NCBI GenBank assembly: GCA_963843465.1 | Contig: CAWJKP010000002.1 | Coordinates: forward strand, 558,001 to 622,000 | Source of the DNA: CAWJKP01 sp963843465 | GTDB taxonomy: Bacteria > Planctomycetota > Planctomycetia > Pirellulales > Thermoguttaceae | Direction of reading: 5' to 3' | DNA: 64,000 bases | Shown: in pieces, positions 28,280-38,800 of the stretch | Position numbering within the stretch: the stretch's first letter is position 1 | Layout of the letters: each line of letters opens with the position of its first letter | Made by a program: the position numbers and the translations under genes | Notes under the pieces: generated by a model | Told to the model about the DNA's origin: nothing | The model's input: only the letters and a program-made list of their open reading frames with translations | The model's database searches: none

Positions 28280-29641
28280 ATGTTTCCCCTCAGCGCGTCG
28301 GCCCCAGCGGCCGATTCCATGGACCAGCACACGACCATGATCTCTTCGCCAACCTCCAACGCGGCGAGCGGCGACGCGACGCCGCCGGAGCCGCCGCTCT
28401 GCGTCTGCATGGTGGCGGCCATGCCCTTTCCGACCAGCAACGGCACTTCCGGCTCGGTCCGCGAAATGGCCGAGGCCCTGGCCGGGCGGGGCCACGAGGT
28501 CCACGTGGTCACCTATCATTTCGGCCAGGACATCCCGGTGCGGGGCGTCCACCTTCACCGCATCACGCCCCTCGTCAAGGAATCGTCGATCGTTGTCGGG
28601 CCCACGGTCCGCAAACCGCTCTACGACTTGCAGATCATCTTCAAGACCTTGGCGGTCATTCGCCGTTACCGGCCGGCCCTCCTCCACGCGCACTGCCACG
28701 AATCTGCCTATGCGGCGGGGATCTGCCGGTTGCTGACGGGCATTCCCGTTCTCTACAGCGGTCACAACAGCATGGCGGATGAGTTGCCTACTTTCAAGTT
28801 CTTCGGTCCGCGGTGGGCGGCCGCGGCCCTGGGGAGGGTGCTGGACGGGATCGTGTTGCGGTGCGCCGATCGCCTCCTTCCGCATAGTGCAAACATGGAG
28901 CAGATCCTCCAGGGCAAAGGGCACGGCCGGACTGAGCCGATGGTCCCTTTCGGCATCAATTTCGACGACGTGAAGATCGGGGATAGCGGGCAGATCCGGC
29001 AGCGTTACGGGTTGGGCGAGGGCCCGGTCGTGCTGTACAGCGGCATGATGGCCCGGTTCCAGCGGTTGGACCTGCTGCTGGAAGCCATGACCGTCGTTGT
29101 ACGGGAGTTTCCCAGTGCCAGGCTCTTCGTGGTGAGGACGATCGAATGCCGCGAACTTGCCGCCGAGTTCCTGCATCAGGCCGAGCAACTGGGCCTGGCC
29201 GGGCACGTCGTGCTCACCGCACCGCAACCGCTTCACGCGGCGCACGAGCTGCTGGCGGCCGGTGACGTGACCGTGGCGCCGAGGCCCCGGCTCCCGGGGT
29301 TTCCCATCAAGCTGCTCAACTACATGGCGGCGCGGAAAGCCTCCGTGCTCTTCGCCAGCACGGGGCGCGGGCTGGTCCACGGGCAAACCGTTTTCCTCGC
29401 CGAGCCCGATACGGGGGATGCCTTGGGAAAAGCGATCGCGGAGGTTCTTCGCGACTGCGGCTTGCGCCAGCGGCTGGCGCAGCAGGGGTATGATTTCGCG
29501 CGGGCCAACTACGACAGCGGGCGAATGGCCGCACGGCTAGGCGACACCTATTTGCGCACGCTGCAACTGACGCGGCGTCCTGGAGCGATGCGCTGGGCAC
29601 GGAAGCGAGAGGCCCGCGCATCAGGTCCCGCAACTCCTTGA
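28280..29641 (+). CDS. Family 4 glycosyltransferase
   Basis: ATG 28280 follows the sulfotransferase stop by two bases; an ATG at 28265 overlapping that gene is also possible. Residues from about 43 give the GT-B N-terminal domain (CVCMVAAMPFPTSNGTSGSV, with RPALLHAHCHESAYAAGIC). The C-terminal domain has VVLYSGMMARFQRLDLLLEA and PRLPGFPIKLLNYMAA, the GT4 donor-binding region. RPRL replaces the common E-x7-E first residue, so activity should be tested. The product should transfer a sugar from a nucleotide donor to a cytoplasmic lipid-linked glycan. Part of the flippase-sulfotransferase-GT4 transcription unit. Confidence 0.87.
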   Translation: MFPLSASAPAADSMDQHTTMISSPTSNAASGDATPPEPPLCVCMVAAMPFPTSNGTSGSVREMAEALAGRGHEVHVVTYHFGQDIPVRGVHLHRITPLVKESSIVVGPTVRKPLYDLQIIFKTLAVIRRYRPALLHAHCHESAYAAGICRLLTGIPVLYSGHNSMADELPTFKFFGPRWAAAALGRVLDGIVLRCADRLLPHSANMEQILQGKGHGRTEPMVPFGINFDDVKIGDSGQIRQRYGLGEGPVVLYSGMMARFQRLDLLLEAMTVVVREFPSARLFVVRTIECRELAAEFLHQAEQLGLAGHVVLTAPQPLHAAHELLAAGDVTVAPRPRLPGFPIKLLNYMAARKASVLFASTGRGLVHGQTVFLAEPDTGDALGKAIAEVLRDCGLRQRLAQQGYDFARANYDSGRMAARLGDTYLRTLQLTRRPGAMRWARKREARASGPATP

Positions 29642-29668
29642 CGGCGAGTGAGTACATCGAACAGAAGA

Positions 29669-29742
29669 AGCCACGGATGAAACACAGATAGGAAGCAGCT
29701 ATCTGCCCTTATCTGTGTTTCATCTGTGTTCAATCTGTGGCT
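29669..29742. repeat. Inverted-repeat element with ATCTGTGTTTCATCTGTG core
   Basis: The left part (about 29670-29690, GCCACGGATGAAACACAG) is inverted at 29710-29742. The core resembles widespread bacterial intergenic repeats built on ATCTGTGTTCATCTGTGG. It separates two convergent genes and could act as a transcription end. Confidence 0.7.
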
Positions 29743-29798
29743 AATTCCGCAACTGTGCCCTTCTCTGGCTAAGTCCGGAAGCTGTCTTCCGTCCATCC

Positions 29799-30875
29799 TT
29801 ATTCGAGGATCGGTCCGACCGCGTCGCGATGGGCGTCAATCCAGCAGTAAATGTCCCGCACGATCTGCGCTGCGCCCCGCCGGGGACGCCACTGGAAGTC
29901 GCGCTGTGCCTTGCGGGCATCGGTCATAAAGATCCTCAGGTCGCAGGCGTTCGTCTCGGGCACCGGGGTGATGGGGATCCGCCGGCCGGTGATCGATTCG
30001 CACAGCGCGGTCAGTTCCATCAGGGAGACCGACGTGTCTACCCCGCCCCCGATGTTGTAGACACTGCCGTTCCATTTCATCGGCGACTGCATCTGCGCCA
30101 TAATCAGGTCGAAGAGATCGTCGAGGTGCAAGAGGTCCCGCACCTGTTTTCCCAGGCCGCCAAAACCGATATACTGCAGCGGCTTTTGGAAATAGTGGCG
30201 AGCGACCCAGAGGGTAATTACTCCCTGATCGACCTTGCCCATCTGCCAAGGGCCGGCGAGGATGCCGCAGCGGTTGACGAGGGCCTTCATCCCGGCGGCG
30301 TGAACGTACTCCTGCAGCACCACCTCGGCGGCCAGCTTGCTGGCGCCGTAGAAAGAGCGGGGACCGTCCAGGGAGAAGGACTCGGCGATTCCTGCGGAGG
30401 AAAACCCGGCGCAAGGCGGCGCGGCGTCCCAGCGGAAGCGGGTGGCGTCCTCGTGGAAGGGGATCGCATTGACGGCGGGGATGGGGTAGACGCGGCTGCT
30501 GCTGAGGAGCAGGAACGCGGCCCCGCGCGACCTGGCCGATTCCAAGCAGTTGATCGTTCCCGCCAGGTTGTTGTTGAGGACGTACTGCGGAGTCCCTCGG
30601 GTCCCTGCCTGCACGGACGGTTCGGCCGCACAATCGATCAGCAGGTCGAAGTCGGGCAATGGCTGGAGATCTTCGGGGCACCTCGCATCGCCGTGAAGGA
30701 AAGGAATTCCCGCCTCCCGCAGGCGGGGCAGATTCAACTCGCTTCCCCGGCGGTGCAGGTTGTCGAAAGCCGCGACCGCGGTTCCGGGCGAGGCCTCTCT
30801 GAGCTTAATCGCCAGGCTCGATCCGACGAAACCGGCTCCCCCCGTGATCAGAACGCTCTGGTAGATCATGGCCAT
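29799..30875 (-). CDS. NAD-dependent sugar epimerase, CDP-paratose/tyvelose 2-epimerase-like
   Basis: ATG 30875 or 30869 precedes the Rossmann motif VLITGGAGFVGSS (GxxGxxG at residues 12-18). SSSRVYPIP and SFYGASKLAAE supply the Ser and the Tyr-x3-Lys of the extended short-chain dehydrogenase active site. GKQVRDLLHLDDLFDL and NIGGG match the pattern of CDP-tyvelose epimerases such as Salmonella RfbE. The 358-aa length is normal. It should invert a hydroxyl on a nucleotide-activated deoxysugar that feeds the surface glycan. It lies 40 bases downstream of the second epimerase gene, probably in one operon. Confidence 0.82.
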   Translation of the reverse strand: MAMIYQSVLITGGAGFVGSSLAIKLREASPGTAVAAFDNLHRRGSELNLPRLREAGIPFLHGDARCPEDLQPLPDFDLLIDCAAEPSVQAGTRGTPQYVLNNNLAGTINCLESARSRGAAFLLLSSSRVYPIPAVNAIPFHEDATRFRWDAAPPCAGFSSAGIAESFSLDGPRSFYGASKLAAEVVLQEYVHAAGMKALVNRCGILAGPWQMGKVDQGVITLWVARHYFQKPLQYIGFGGLGKQVRDLLHLDDLFDLIMAQMQSPMKWNGSVYNIGGGVDTSVSLMELTALCESITGRRIPITPVPETNACDLRIFMTDARKAQRDFQWRPRRGAAQIVRDIYCWIDAHRDAVGPILE

Positions 30876-30915
30876 AGAGACCGCAGGTAACTTGCAAGGA
30901 ATTATCGAGTGTTTA

Positions 30916-31992
30916 TCAGCAGTTTGCCTCCGCGCCGCGCTCGAGCATCGAGTCGCGGATCTCTTCCACGATACGCCGCAGTTCATAAGTATAGGACCAG
31001 GCAGGATAGTGTGATTGGAACTTGCGGGTATCGCTGATGTACCAGATGTGGTCGCCGATGCGGTTATCGTCGCAATAGCGGGTGTTCATCTTGCGGCCGG
31101 TCAGCGCTTCACAAAGGGCGATCGCCTCCTGGATCGAGCAGTTGCTGCCGCGTCCGCCGCCGGCGTTGTAGACCTCGCCCGGCCGCGGGGCCTGAAAGTA
31201 GTGCCAGAACATGTTGACCAGGTCGTACGAATGGATGTTGTCGCGGACTTGCTTTCCCTTGTACCCGAAAATGGTATACGGCTGCCCGGTCAACGCGCAC
31301 TTGACGAGATACGAGAGGAATCCGTGCAGCATGGTGCCGGAATGGCCCGGGCCGGTGAGGCACCCGCCGCGGAAGCAGACGGTCTTCATGCCGAAGTAAC
31401 GCCCGTATTCCTGCACCAACGCGTCGGCCGCCAGTTTCGAGACCCCGAACAGCGAGTGCTTCGTCTGATCGACCGACATGGATTCGTCGATCCCGTGCTG
31501 CGCGTAAGGGTGATCGGGGGCGACCTCCCAGCGCGTATCCAGCTCGACAAGAGGAAGTCGATTGGGATTGTCGCCGTAGACCTTGTTGGTCGACGTGAAA
31601 ATGAAGACCGCGTCCGGACAGTACCTCCGCACGCTTTCCAGGAGGACCAGCGTGCCCACGGCGTTCACCGAGAAGTCGGTGTAAGGGTCCTTGGCCGCCC
31701 AATCGTGCGACGGCTGGGCAGCCGTGTGAATGACGACGGCGACCTCGCCGCCGAACTCGGCGAAGACGGCTTCGAGGGCATCGCGGTCGCGGATGTCGAC
31801 GTTACGGTGGATGTAGCCGGGGACCGTCCGCTCGAGTTCCCGCCGCCTCCACTCCGTCGAGGCGTCGTTGCCGAAGAAGACCTTCCGCATGTCGTTGTCG
31901 ATGCCCACCGTCTGGAACCCCTTGCCGCTGAACAGGTGTACGGCCTCGGCGCCAATCAACCCTGCGGAGCCTGTCACCATTGCGAAAGCCAT
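30916..31992 (-). CDS. NAD-dependent epimerase-like protein lacking the catalytic Tyr
   Basis: The 358-aa protein starts MAFAMVTGSAGLIGAEAV with the Rossmann GxxGxxG, keeps TSTNKVYGDN (Ser/Thr site) and IHTAAQPSHDW, and has GKQVRDNIHSYDLVNMF and NAGGG in common with CDP-paratose 2-epimerases. In the place of the Tyr-x3-Lys motif it reads SLFGVSKLAAD, so Tyr is Phe (codon TTC). The Lys is kept. Without Tyr, normal hydride chemistry should be impaired unless another residue substitutes; it could be a relative with altered chemistry or a structural partner of the downstream epimerase. First gene of the two-epimerase unit. Confidence 0.78.
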   Translation of the reverse strand: MAFAMVTGSAGLIGAEAVHLFSGKGFQTVGIDNDMRKVFFGNDASTEWRRRELERTVPGYIHRNVDIRDRDALEAVFAEFGGEVAVVIHTAAQPSHDWAAKDPYTDFSVNAVGTLVLLESVRRYCPDAVFIFTSTNKVYGDNPNRLPLVELDTRWEVAPDHPYAQHGIDESMSVDQTKHSLFGVSKLAADALVQEYGRYFGMKTVCFRGGCLTGPGHSGTMLHGFLSYLVKCALTGQPYTIFGYKGKQVRDNIHSYDLVNMFWHYFQAPRPGEVYNAGGGRGSNCSIQEAIALCEALTGRKMNTRYCDDNRIGDHIWYISDTRKFQSHYPAWSYTYELRRIVEEIRDSMLERGAEANC

Positions 31993-32222
31993 ACGCGCAA
32001 CCTCTCAACCTTGAGCAAAACACCAACACCCTTGGTCCAGGCAATGGTTTCCGAGAAGGAAGGTTCACGGCTGACCGGGTTGTGTATCGTCGTGGGGAAT
32101 CTCGGGAACCTTCGGGCGGATCCCCGGGATTCCCCCCTCCTCGCCCTGGAGCAATCGACCGCTTCCTGGGTCCGCCTTCAGCGGTCGATTCCAGCCACTC
32201 CCTTCAAACCAGGCATGGCGGC

Positions 32223-33515
32223 TTAGAAGGTGTAATTGTACAGCACACGCAGCCCGCCGTCGATGACCCGGTCCGGTCCGCCGTTCAGCGGGGTGACATA
32301 GGCGAAAGTCGCGTTGCTGTGTGGGCCGACGTCCAGATGCACGCCGAAGTCCACGTCCACGAGAGAGAAGTGGGGGGACATACCGCCCAAAGCTAGAAGA
32401 GCTGCGCCTGTCTCCCCGCCCGTCCCGACGGACTCGTTAACGTGGATCTCGCCGATCAACGCCAGGCCGCTGACAAATCGGGAACAGTCGTCGTCCTTGC
32501 GGAGCCAGTATCCGACGCCGAGATCGAGATAGAGCAAGGTGGGATCGTAAACGCGGCCCAAGGCTACAGGACCGGCGACGACCCCGTCCCCGCTGGCGTC
32601 CACATCCACCTGGACGTATCCCTGGGCGAAGAACTGATCGGAGGGCCTCCAAAGAGCCCCCACGAAGGGAAGCAGGTGAACGGACTGGTTCTTAACGGCG
32701 ACAATCCCTGGCGCCAAAATGACGGGAGCCGGCGGGACTAGACCCGTAAGCTGGTAATTGACGCCGGGGCCGGTCGGCACGTTCATGCTCATGCCTGCGG
32801 AGACGTCCAGATCGTCCTGGGAAAGCACCAGTCCCTTCAGCGCCATGCCAAGGTTGCCAAACTGGCTGCCGATGACGTCAATCGAGGACATCGGCGCGCG
32901 CAATTCGAACGAGGCCGCGCCGTTGAAAAAGGTCTTCTCGAAGCCCGGCTCGAACTCGTTGACGCCCAATCGCACGTTGGTCGCCGGCACCGCCACCGCG
33001 CCTGCTCCATAGCTCAAGCCGCTGTAATAGGAGTAATCGAGGATCACGCGATCCTGCGGCAAGGGGCTGGTGTCGTCGGCCATCTTGAATCTGCCCACCC
33101 CTGCGGCCGGCGTCGGCGTATTGCCCCCCGTGCCGGCCGCCAGGTTGAAGAAGGTCGGCGCGATCGAATCGCCGATCATGTTGGGCGTGGAACACTCCGC
33201 CGCGCTGGCGTCCTGTTCGCATGGACCACCCTGCGAGAAAAGGTTGTTGTCGTCGGTGGCCGCCGCCGACGGCTCGGTGGTGTCTGACGCCGCGGGGGTT
33301 GTCGTACCCGCCGCAGCCTGGGCGGCCTGCCCCGGGTCTGCGCAACTGCACAACGACGCGCAAGGCGTCGTGCCAGGCGATTGGCAGCTTGCGCATGACT
33401 CACAGATCTGCGTGTCACCTCGCTGGCTAGCCGGATAATCTTGCGCGAGCACGCTGGGGGGCACCCCCAGCGTTAGGGCCACCGCAACGGTGCCCCAAAG
33501 AATACGTCTCGTCAT
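32223..33515 (-). CDS. Outer-membrane beta-barrel protein
   Basis: ATG 33515 is preceded by GGGAGGGGG and opens a signal peptide (RILWGTVAVALTLG to about SVLAQD). A Cys-rich, Ala/Thr-rich linker follows (CESCASCQSPGTTPCASLC). The rest consists of amphipathic strands (RVILDYSYYSGLSYG, DPTLLYLDLGVGYWLRK, SLVDVDFGVHLDVGPHS) and ends RVLYNYTF with a terminal Phe, the usual signal for insertion into the outer membrane. At 430 aa it fits a barrel of 12-16 strands. It probably acts as a porin or channel; no specific family is recognised. It sits between sugar-epimerase genes and a TolC-like gene on the same strand. Confidence 0.7.
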   Translation of the reverse strand: MTRRILWGTVAVALTLGVPPSVLAQDYPASQRGDTQICESCASCQSPGTTPCASLCSCADPGQAAQAAAGTTTPAASDTTEPSAAATDDNNLFSQGGPCEQDASAAECSTPNMIGDSIAPTFFNLAAGTGGNTPTPAAGVGRFKMADDTSPLPQDRVILDYSYYSGLSYGAGAVAVPATNVRLGVNEFEPGFEKTFFNGAASFELRAPMSSIDVIGSQFGNLGMALKGLVLSQDDLDVSAGMSMNVPTGPGVNYQLTGLVPPAPVILAPGIVAVKNQSVHLLPFVGALWRPSDQFFAQGYVQVDVDASGDGVVAGPVALGRVYDPTLLYLDLGVGYWLRKDDDCSRFVSGLALIGEIHVNESVGTGGETGAALLALGGMSPHFSLVDVDFGVHLDVGPHSNATFAYVTPLNGGPDRVIDGGLRVLYNYTF

Positions 33516-33796
33516 GTTCCCCCCTCCCTGGTAGCTTGTGACGGACTGAATCGTCTGCCCACTCCCTTGTGCAACGCTTCCCCGTTGCCTGAGCAGACCG
33601 GATTCGAACAACCCTCACTCCATTGGGTGGGTGTTCTTCGTTAAAGTCGGAATCGTGCGATTAACTCCTTGAATCGTTTCTTCCGCGCCAATACAAACTG
33701 CCATCCTCTCCCGAAAACCCGTCAAACTGCCTTGACGGGAAGAGGGATGGATATGGCTTCTGGCTTTGCCCGTCCGCTTTTCCCCGCGTGATCAGA

Positions 33797-35369
33797 TCAC
33801 TTGGGCTCGGGTGGTGGAACGGGTATAGACTCGCCGTGCGACGTGTCGGACGGACTGGCGGCGCCGGCTTGGTCGGGGGCCACCTGCCAGCCGCCGCCAA
33901 GGGCCTTGTACAGGAGAACCAGGTACAGCGGCACTCCCCCCTGGGCGAGAGCCATCTGGTCCTCTTCTTCGGCGAGGAGCTGCGTCGCCGTATATACCCG
34001 GTTGAAATCGGCGAGACCCTCGCGGTACTGCTCGATCGCCAACTCCACGGAGCGCTTGCCCGCCTCGGCGCTCTTGGTAAGCGCAAGCAAGCGTTGTTGC
34101 GTCTCGAGGAACCCTGCCAGGGCGTTCTCGGCTTCCCCGTAGGCTTGCAGAACCTTGTTCTGGTATTGGAACGCGAGTTGTTCGAACCGCGCGTCTTGCA
34201 CGCGAATGCCGTTGACGAGCCGGCCGTAGTTGAGAACGTCCCAGCGGAAGGACGGCCCGACGCTGCCAGCCAGGGACTTTGACTCGAACAACTGGCTAAA
34301 CTCGCTGGAATCGACGCCGATGGTTCCGACGATCGAGAGGTGGGGATACAACTGGGAAGTGGCGATCCCAATGGCTGCGCTTGCGCGGCGACCTGCCGTT
34401 CGGCCTGCTGCACGTCCGGGCGCTGGCGCAACAGCTCCGCGGGAATGCCGACGGCGACTTCGGGCGGCGCGGAGGGAACCGGTTGCGTGCCTTGCAAGAG
34501 GTCCGCGATGTCCCTAGGGGGCATTCCCAGCAGAATACACAACTGGTTGGCTGCCTGCCGCCGCAGAATATTCAAGGGCGGGATGAGCGACTTCGTATGT
34601 TCGACCTGCGAGGTGGCGTGAGTTACGTCAAGCTCGGTAGTGGCCCCACTGTGAAACCGTTGTCGTGCGATTTCCAGGATGCCCTGCTGGCTGCTCAATT
34701 GTTGGTTGGTGTACTTCAACCGCAGGTCCGCGGTGCGGACTCCCACATAGCTGGTGGCGACGTCGGCCAGGAGCAGGACCAGGGCGTTATGGTAGTTCTC
34801 GATGGAGGCGTCCAATTGCGCGTCGGCGGCCTCGACCGCTCGGCGGTACGTGCCCCAGAAGTCAAGTTCCCAGGCCAAACCGGCGTGGACGCTCCAGTCG
34901 TCGAAGAAGGGCGCGGTATGGACCTGGTTCTGCACGGTCTGGCTCACCGCATTGCGCGTATAGTCCGCCGTCACGGTTTGCTGTTGCGGGAACAACCCGC
35001 CTACCGCGATGCTGCGCAACGCGCGGGCCTCCTGGATCCTCCAACACGCCACCTTGACGGTCGGGTTCTGCTGGTAGGCTCTGACGATCAATTTGTTGAG
35101 GACGGGATCATGGAAGACCGTCCACCAGGTGTCGCGATTGGGGGCGGTGGTGAGCACGCGTGGGTCCTTGGCATCGATCCACTGATCGTCTGCCGGGCGC
35201 AGGGCGGATGGTAATTCGGCCCCACCTTGAACCCGTTCCGAACGTACTCTCGACAAGTGCTACAGCCGGGGGCCAGAATCAAGGCCATCGCGCAGATGCC
35301 TATTCCCAGGGCAACCTCAGGCCGCCACCAACGAGCCGTTAGAGTTTGCCTAGCTTGCAAACGCCGCAT
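33797..35369 (-). CDS. TolC/NodT-family outer-membrane lipoprotein, two frame breaks
   Basis: ATG 35369 (or 35408) opens a lipoprotein signal with lipobox LAPGC (Cys36). The protein then runs through three frames: the first to about 35200, the second (DQWIDAKDPRVL, WWTVFHDPVLNKLI, LAWELDFWGTYRRAVE, ELLRQRPDVQQAERQVAAQ) to about 34378, and the third (LYPHLSIVGTIG, GPSFRWDVLNYGRLVNGIR, EGLADFNRVYTATQLLAEEE) to the stop. Each join needs one added base. All outer-membrane-factor motifs are otherwise in order, including F-WELDFWG and the RPD motif. It should form the trimeric outer-membrane channel of an efflux or export system, perhaps with the HlyD-type adaptor at 22499. Two breaks in one gene could also mean decay. 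Confidence 0.8.
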
Positions 35370-35408
35370 ATTGCGAATCTTCCTTACAGGCGATATCTTC
35401 GCTACCAT

Positions 35409-35872
35409 CGTCTTAATCGGCGTAACCGGAACGACGGAATGAGCGTGTTTTGTCGGTAAGCGTGCGTCGCGGAGGAAGAAGTCGCCGCGGCGGCGGGTGC
35501 ATGGCGATGGACGCGGCAAACATGGCAATCTAGACAAGCTGCGTCGGACGGGGAAAAACAGATCCGCCGATACCTACTCTACCCTCCAGCCGAGGCCAGG
35601 TTCTGTCGGAAGCCGCGAATTGCTGGACGAACGAAGTGTCCGCCTTGGCTCTCGCGATTCGCCCCCTTTGTGATGCTTTCTCCCGACTGCACCACGCCCT
35701 CGACCGATAGACTCCCGCCGCCATCTTTGACGCGTAGAAAAGATATCGACGCCCCCTAGATATGGTTATTGACCCGCGCTAGGACAGGTCATACGAATAG
35801 CCGTGGTTCATCCTGCGGCCGTTATGCCACGGCCCCCCGTTGCTGGGTCGCACTCTCACCGGAGGATCGTTC
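35409..35872. other. Gap before the RHS gene, only a weak promoter seen
   Basis: I see no gene here. A TTGACC at 35769-35774 with a 17-base spacer to TACGAA at 35792-35797 is a weak promoter candidate for the RHS gene at 35873. No repeat element of the kinds found in other gaps is visible. Confidence 0.3.
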
Positions 35873-38800
35873 ATGTTCAAGTCTTCTCGGAGGTCACGGC
35901 GGAGTTCCACGGAACGGCTGTCGCGGAGCCGGCGGGCCGAGCGGCGCAACGCTCGGCGATTGCAACTGGAATGGCTTGAATCCAGGGTGATGCTGAGCTT
36001 TTCGTACGCCGTGAACACCCTGGCGACGACCATCGAGCCGGGCGCGCCGCAACGAGAGTTTTATTCGGAAGTAGGCCCAGCCCTGGACGGAGCCGTGCCG
36101 GTCATGTCGGCATCCGTCGGCGTCGAGGGCAAGGCCCTTAGCAGCGCAACCGACGTCCAGCTCCCCGGCATCGGCCTCTCGCTCGATTTCCAACGCTATT
36201 ATGAGTCGTCCCGGGCAACCACGGACGTTGGTCTGGGGGTGGGCTGGACCGACAGCTACAGCGATTACCTCACGTTTGCCAACAACGGGACGATCGCCTG
36301 GACCAACAGCGAGGGGAACGCCACGACCTTCACCCCCAACGGTCTCGGCGGTTTCCAGGACCCCGCCGGAACCTTCGGCGTTTTCACGCCGACGGGCTCG
36401 GGGTATGCCTACCAAAATACGTCCGGCCTTGTCTACCAGTTCAACCTCCAGGGCCGACTGACCGAAATCTACGACCGCAACGGCAACGCCTTGGACGTCG
36501 CCTACAACGGCAGCGGGCAGATCACCACGGTGACCGAGGCCGACGACCCCGCGCTACAGTTGACCTTCACCTACACGGCCGGCCATATCACGGCCATCAG
36601 CGACGGCACCGGCCGCACCTGGAGCTACGCGTATAGTGGAAATAAATTGGTGCAGGTCACCGACCCTTCCCCGGGGACTGCCGTGACAATGCACTATAGC
36701 TACTACTCGGCGACCTCGCGACTCCAGCAGATTACCGATCCGGACGGCGGGACAACGCTGTTTACTTACAACCGCAACCAACTGGTCTCCAGCATGACGG
36801 AACCCGGCGGTTCCAGCATGACGTTCTCCTACACGACATCCCCGCGTCAAACGGCGGTGACTAACGAGCGCGGATACACGACGACGTACACCCTGGACAG
36901 CCAAGGCGACGTGACGGCGGTGAAATTTCCGGACGGCTCCCGGGAGACCTTTACTTGGCAGAACGGCGTGGAGACGTCGTCCACGGACGCCTTGGGCAAC
37001 ACGACGACCTACCAGCACGATGCCCTGGGGAACGTGACCCAGGTGGTAGACCCGGCCCGCAACGTGACCACCGCCACGTATAACGCCTTCGGCGAGATGA
37101 CCAGTATCACCCAGCCCGGCGGCAGCGTGACCCAATACGAGTACGATGCCAACGGAAACATGCTTCAGATGACCGATGCGATGGGCGACGTCGTCACCAT
37201 GACTTACGACAGCCACGGCCTGATGCTGACGGAAACTCGTCCCAAGGGCAATCTGGTCGGAGCCAATGCCGCAAGCTTCACCAACACGTACACCTACGAC
37301 GCCGCCGGAGACATGCTCACTTTCTCCACCGGTTTGCCCTCCGTGACGAGCTACACCTACGACGCCCGCGGCGACACGTTGACCGAGACCGACGCGCTGG
37401 GCCACACGACGACCATGACTTACGACGTGCTCGGTCGCCCGATCAGCACCACCGACGCGCTGGGGGGCGTGACCACGGACACTTACGATGCCATGGGAGC
37501 GGTGGTGTCGACCACCGACGCGCTGGGCCAAACGACGACCTATACTTACGACCCGCGTCACAACCTGGTGAAGACGGTCAACCCGGACGGCTCGGTGGTG
37601 ACGCAGGTCTATGACGCGGACGGCAACGAGGTCGAGCAGATCGACGAGCTGGGGCGGGTCACGCGGACCACGTACAACGACCGCAACCAACCGGTGACCA
37701 CGGTCTTCCCCGACGGCTCGAAGGTCTCGCGTCAGTACAACGCCGAGGGCTGGCTGACTGCGTCGACCGACGCGCGGGGCTACACCACGAGGTTCGCGTA
37801 CGACGCGCTGGGCAACGTGATCCGGGAGACCGATCCGCTTGGCGGCGTGACCACCTACACGTACGACGCCGAAGGGGACATGCTCTCGGTTACGGACCCC
37901 TTGGGCCGCACGACCAGCTACGGCTACGACCTGCTCGGCCGCCAAACTACGGTGACCGACCCCCTGGGCGAAACGACGACGACCGCCTACGATGCCGACG
38001 GGAACATCGTTTCGGTCACCGATCCGCTGGGCCACACCACGTCCTACACCTACGACGTCCTCGATCGGCAAACGTCCAGCACGGACGCCTTGGGCCAGGT
38101 CACGACGACCACCTACGACGCCAACGGGAACGTAACTTCGGTCACGGATCCGGCCGGCAACACGACGACCTACAGCTACGACGCCCTCAACCGCGTGACA
38201 TCGCAAACGGATGCCCTCGGCGACGTTCAGACCTATGTCTACGACGCGGTCGGCAACCTGACGTCTTACACGGACGGCGACGGCCGGACCACGCACTACA
38301 CCTACGATTCGCGCAACCGGGAGAGGTCCGAGCAGTGGCTCAACGCGAGCGGGAGCCCGATATGGACCGTCAGTTACACTTACGACGCGGACGGCGAGCT
38401 GACCAAGGAGAGCGATCCGGACTCGACTTACACCTACAAGTACAATGCGATGGGCCGGGTGACGTCCGTGGACAACAAGGGCACGCCGGGCGTGCCCAAC
38501 GTCGTGCTCTATTATGGCTACGACGCCGACGGGGACGAGACCGCCTCCGCCGAGACGATCAACGGCGTGGCCGGCGCTTCGGAATCGATGACCTACGACG
38601 CGCTCGGCAACGAGACCCGGATCACCCAGACGGGCAACGGGGTCTCGAACAAGCTGGTCACGCTCTCCTATGATGCGGCAAGCGATCTGGTCGGCGTGAC
38701 CCGCTACGCCAACCTCGCCGGCACGGCCCTGGTCGACGCCACTACCTACGGTTACGACAGCGCGGGCCAGTTGACGCAGCAAACCGACTCCCACGGCGCG

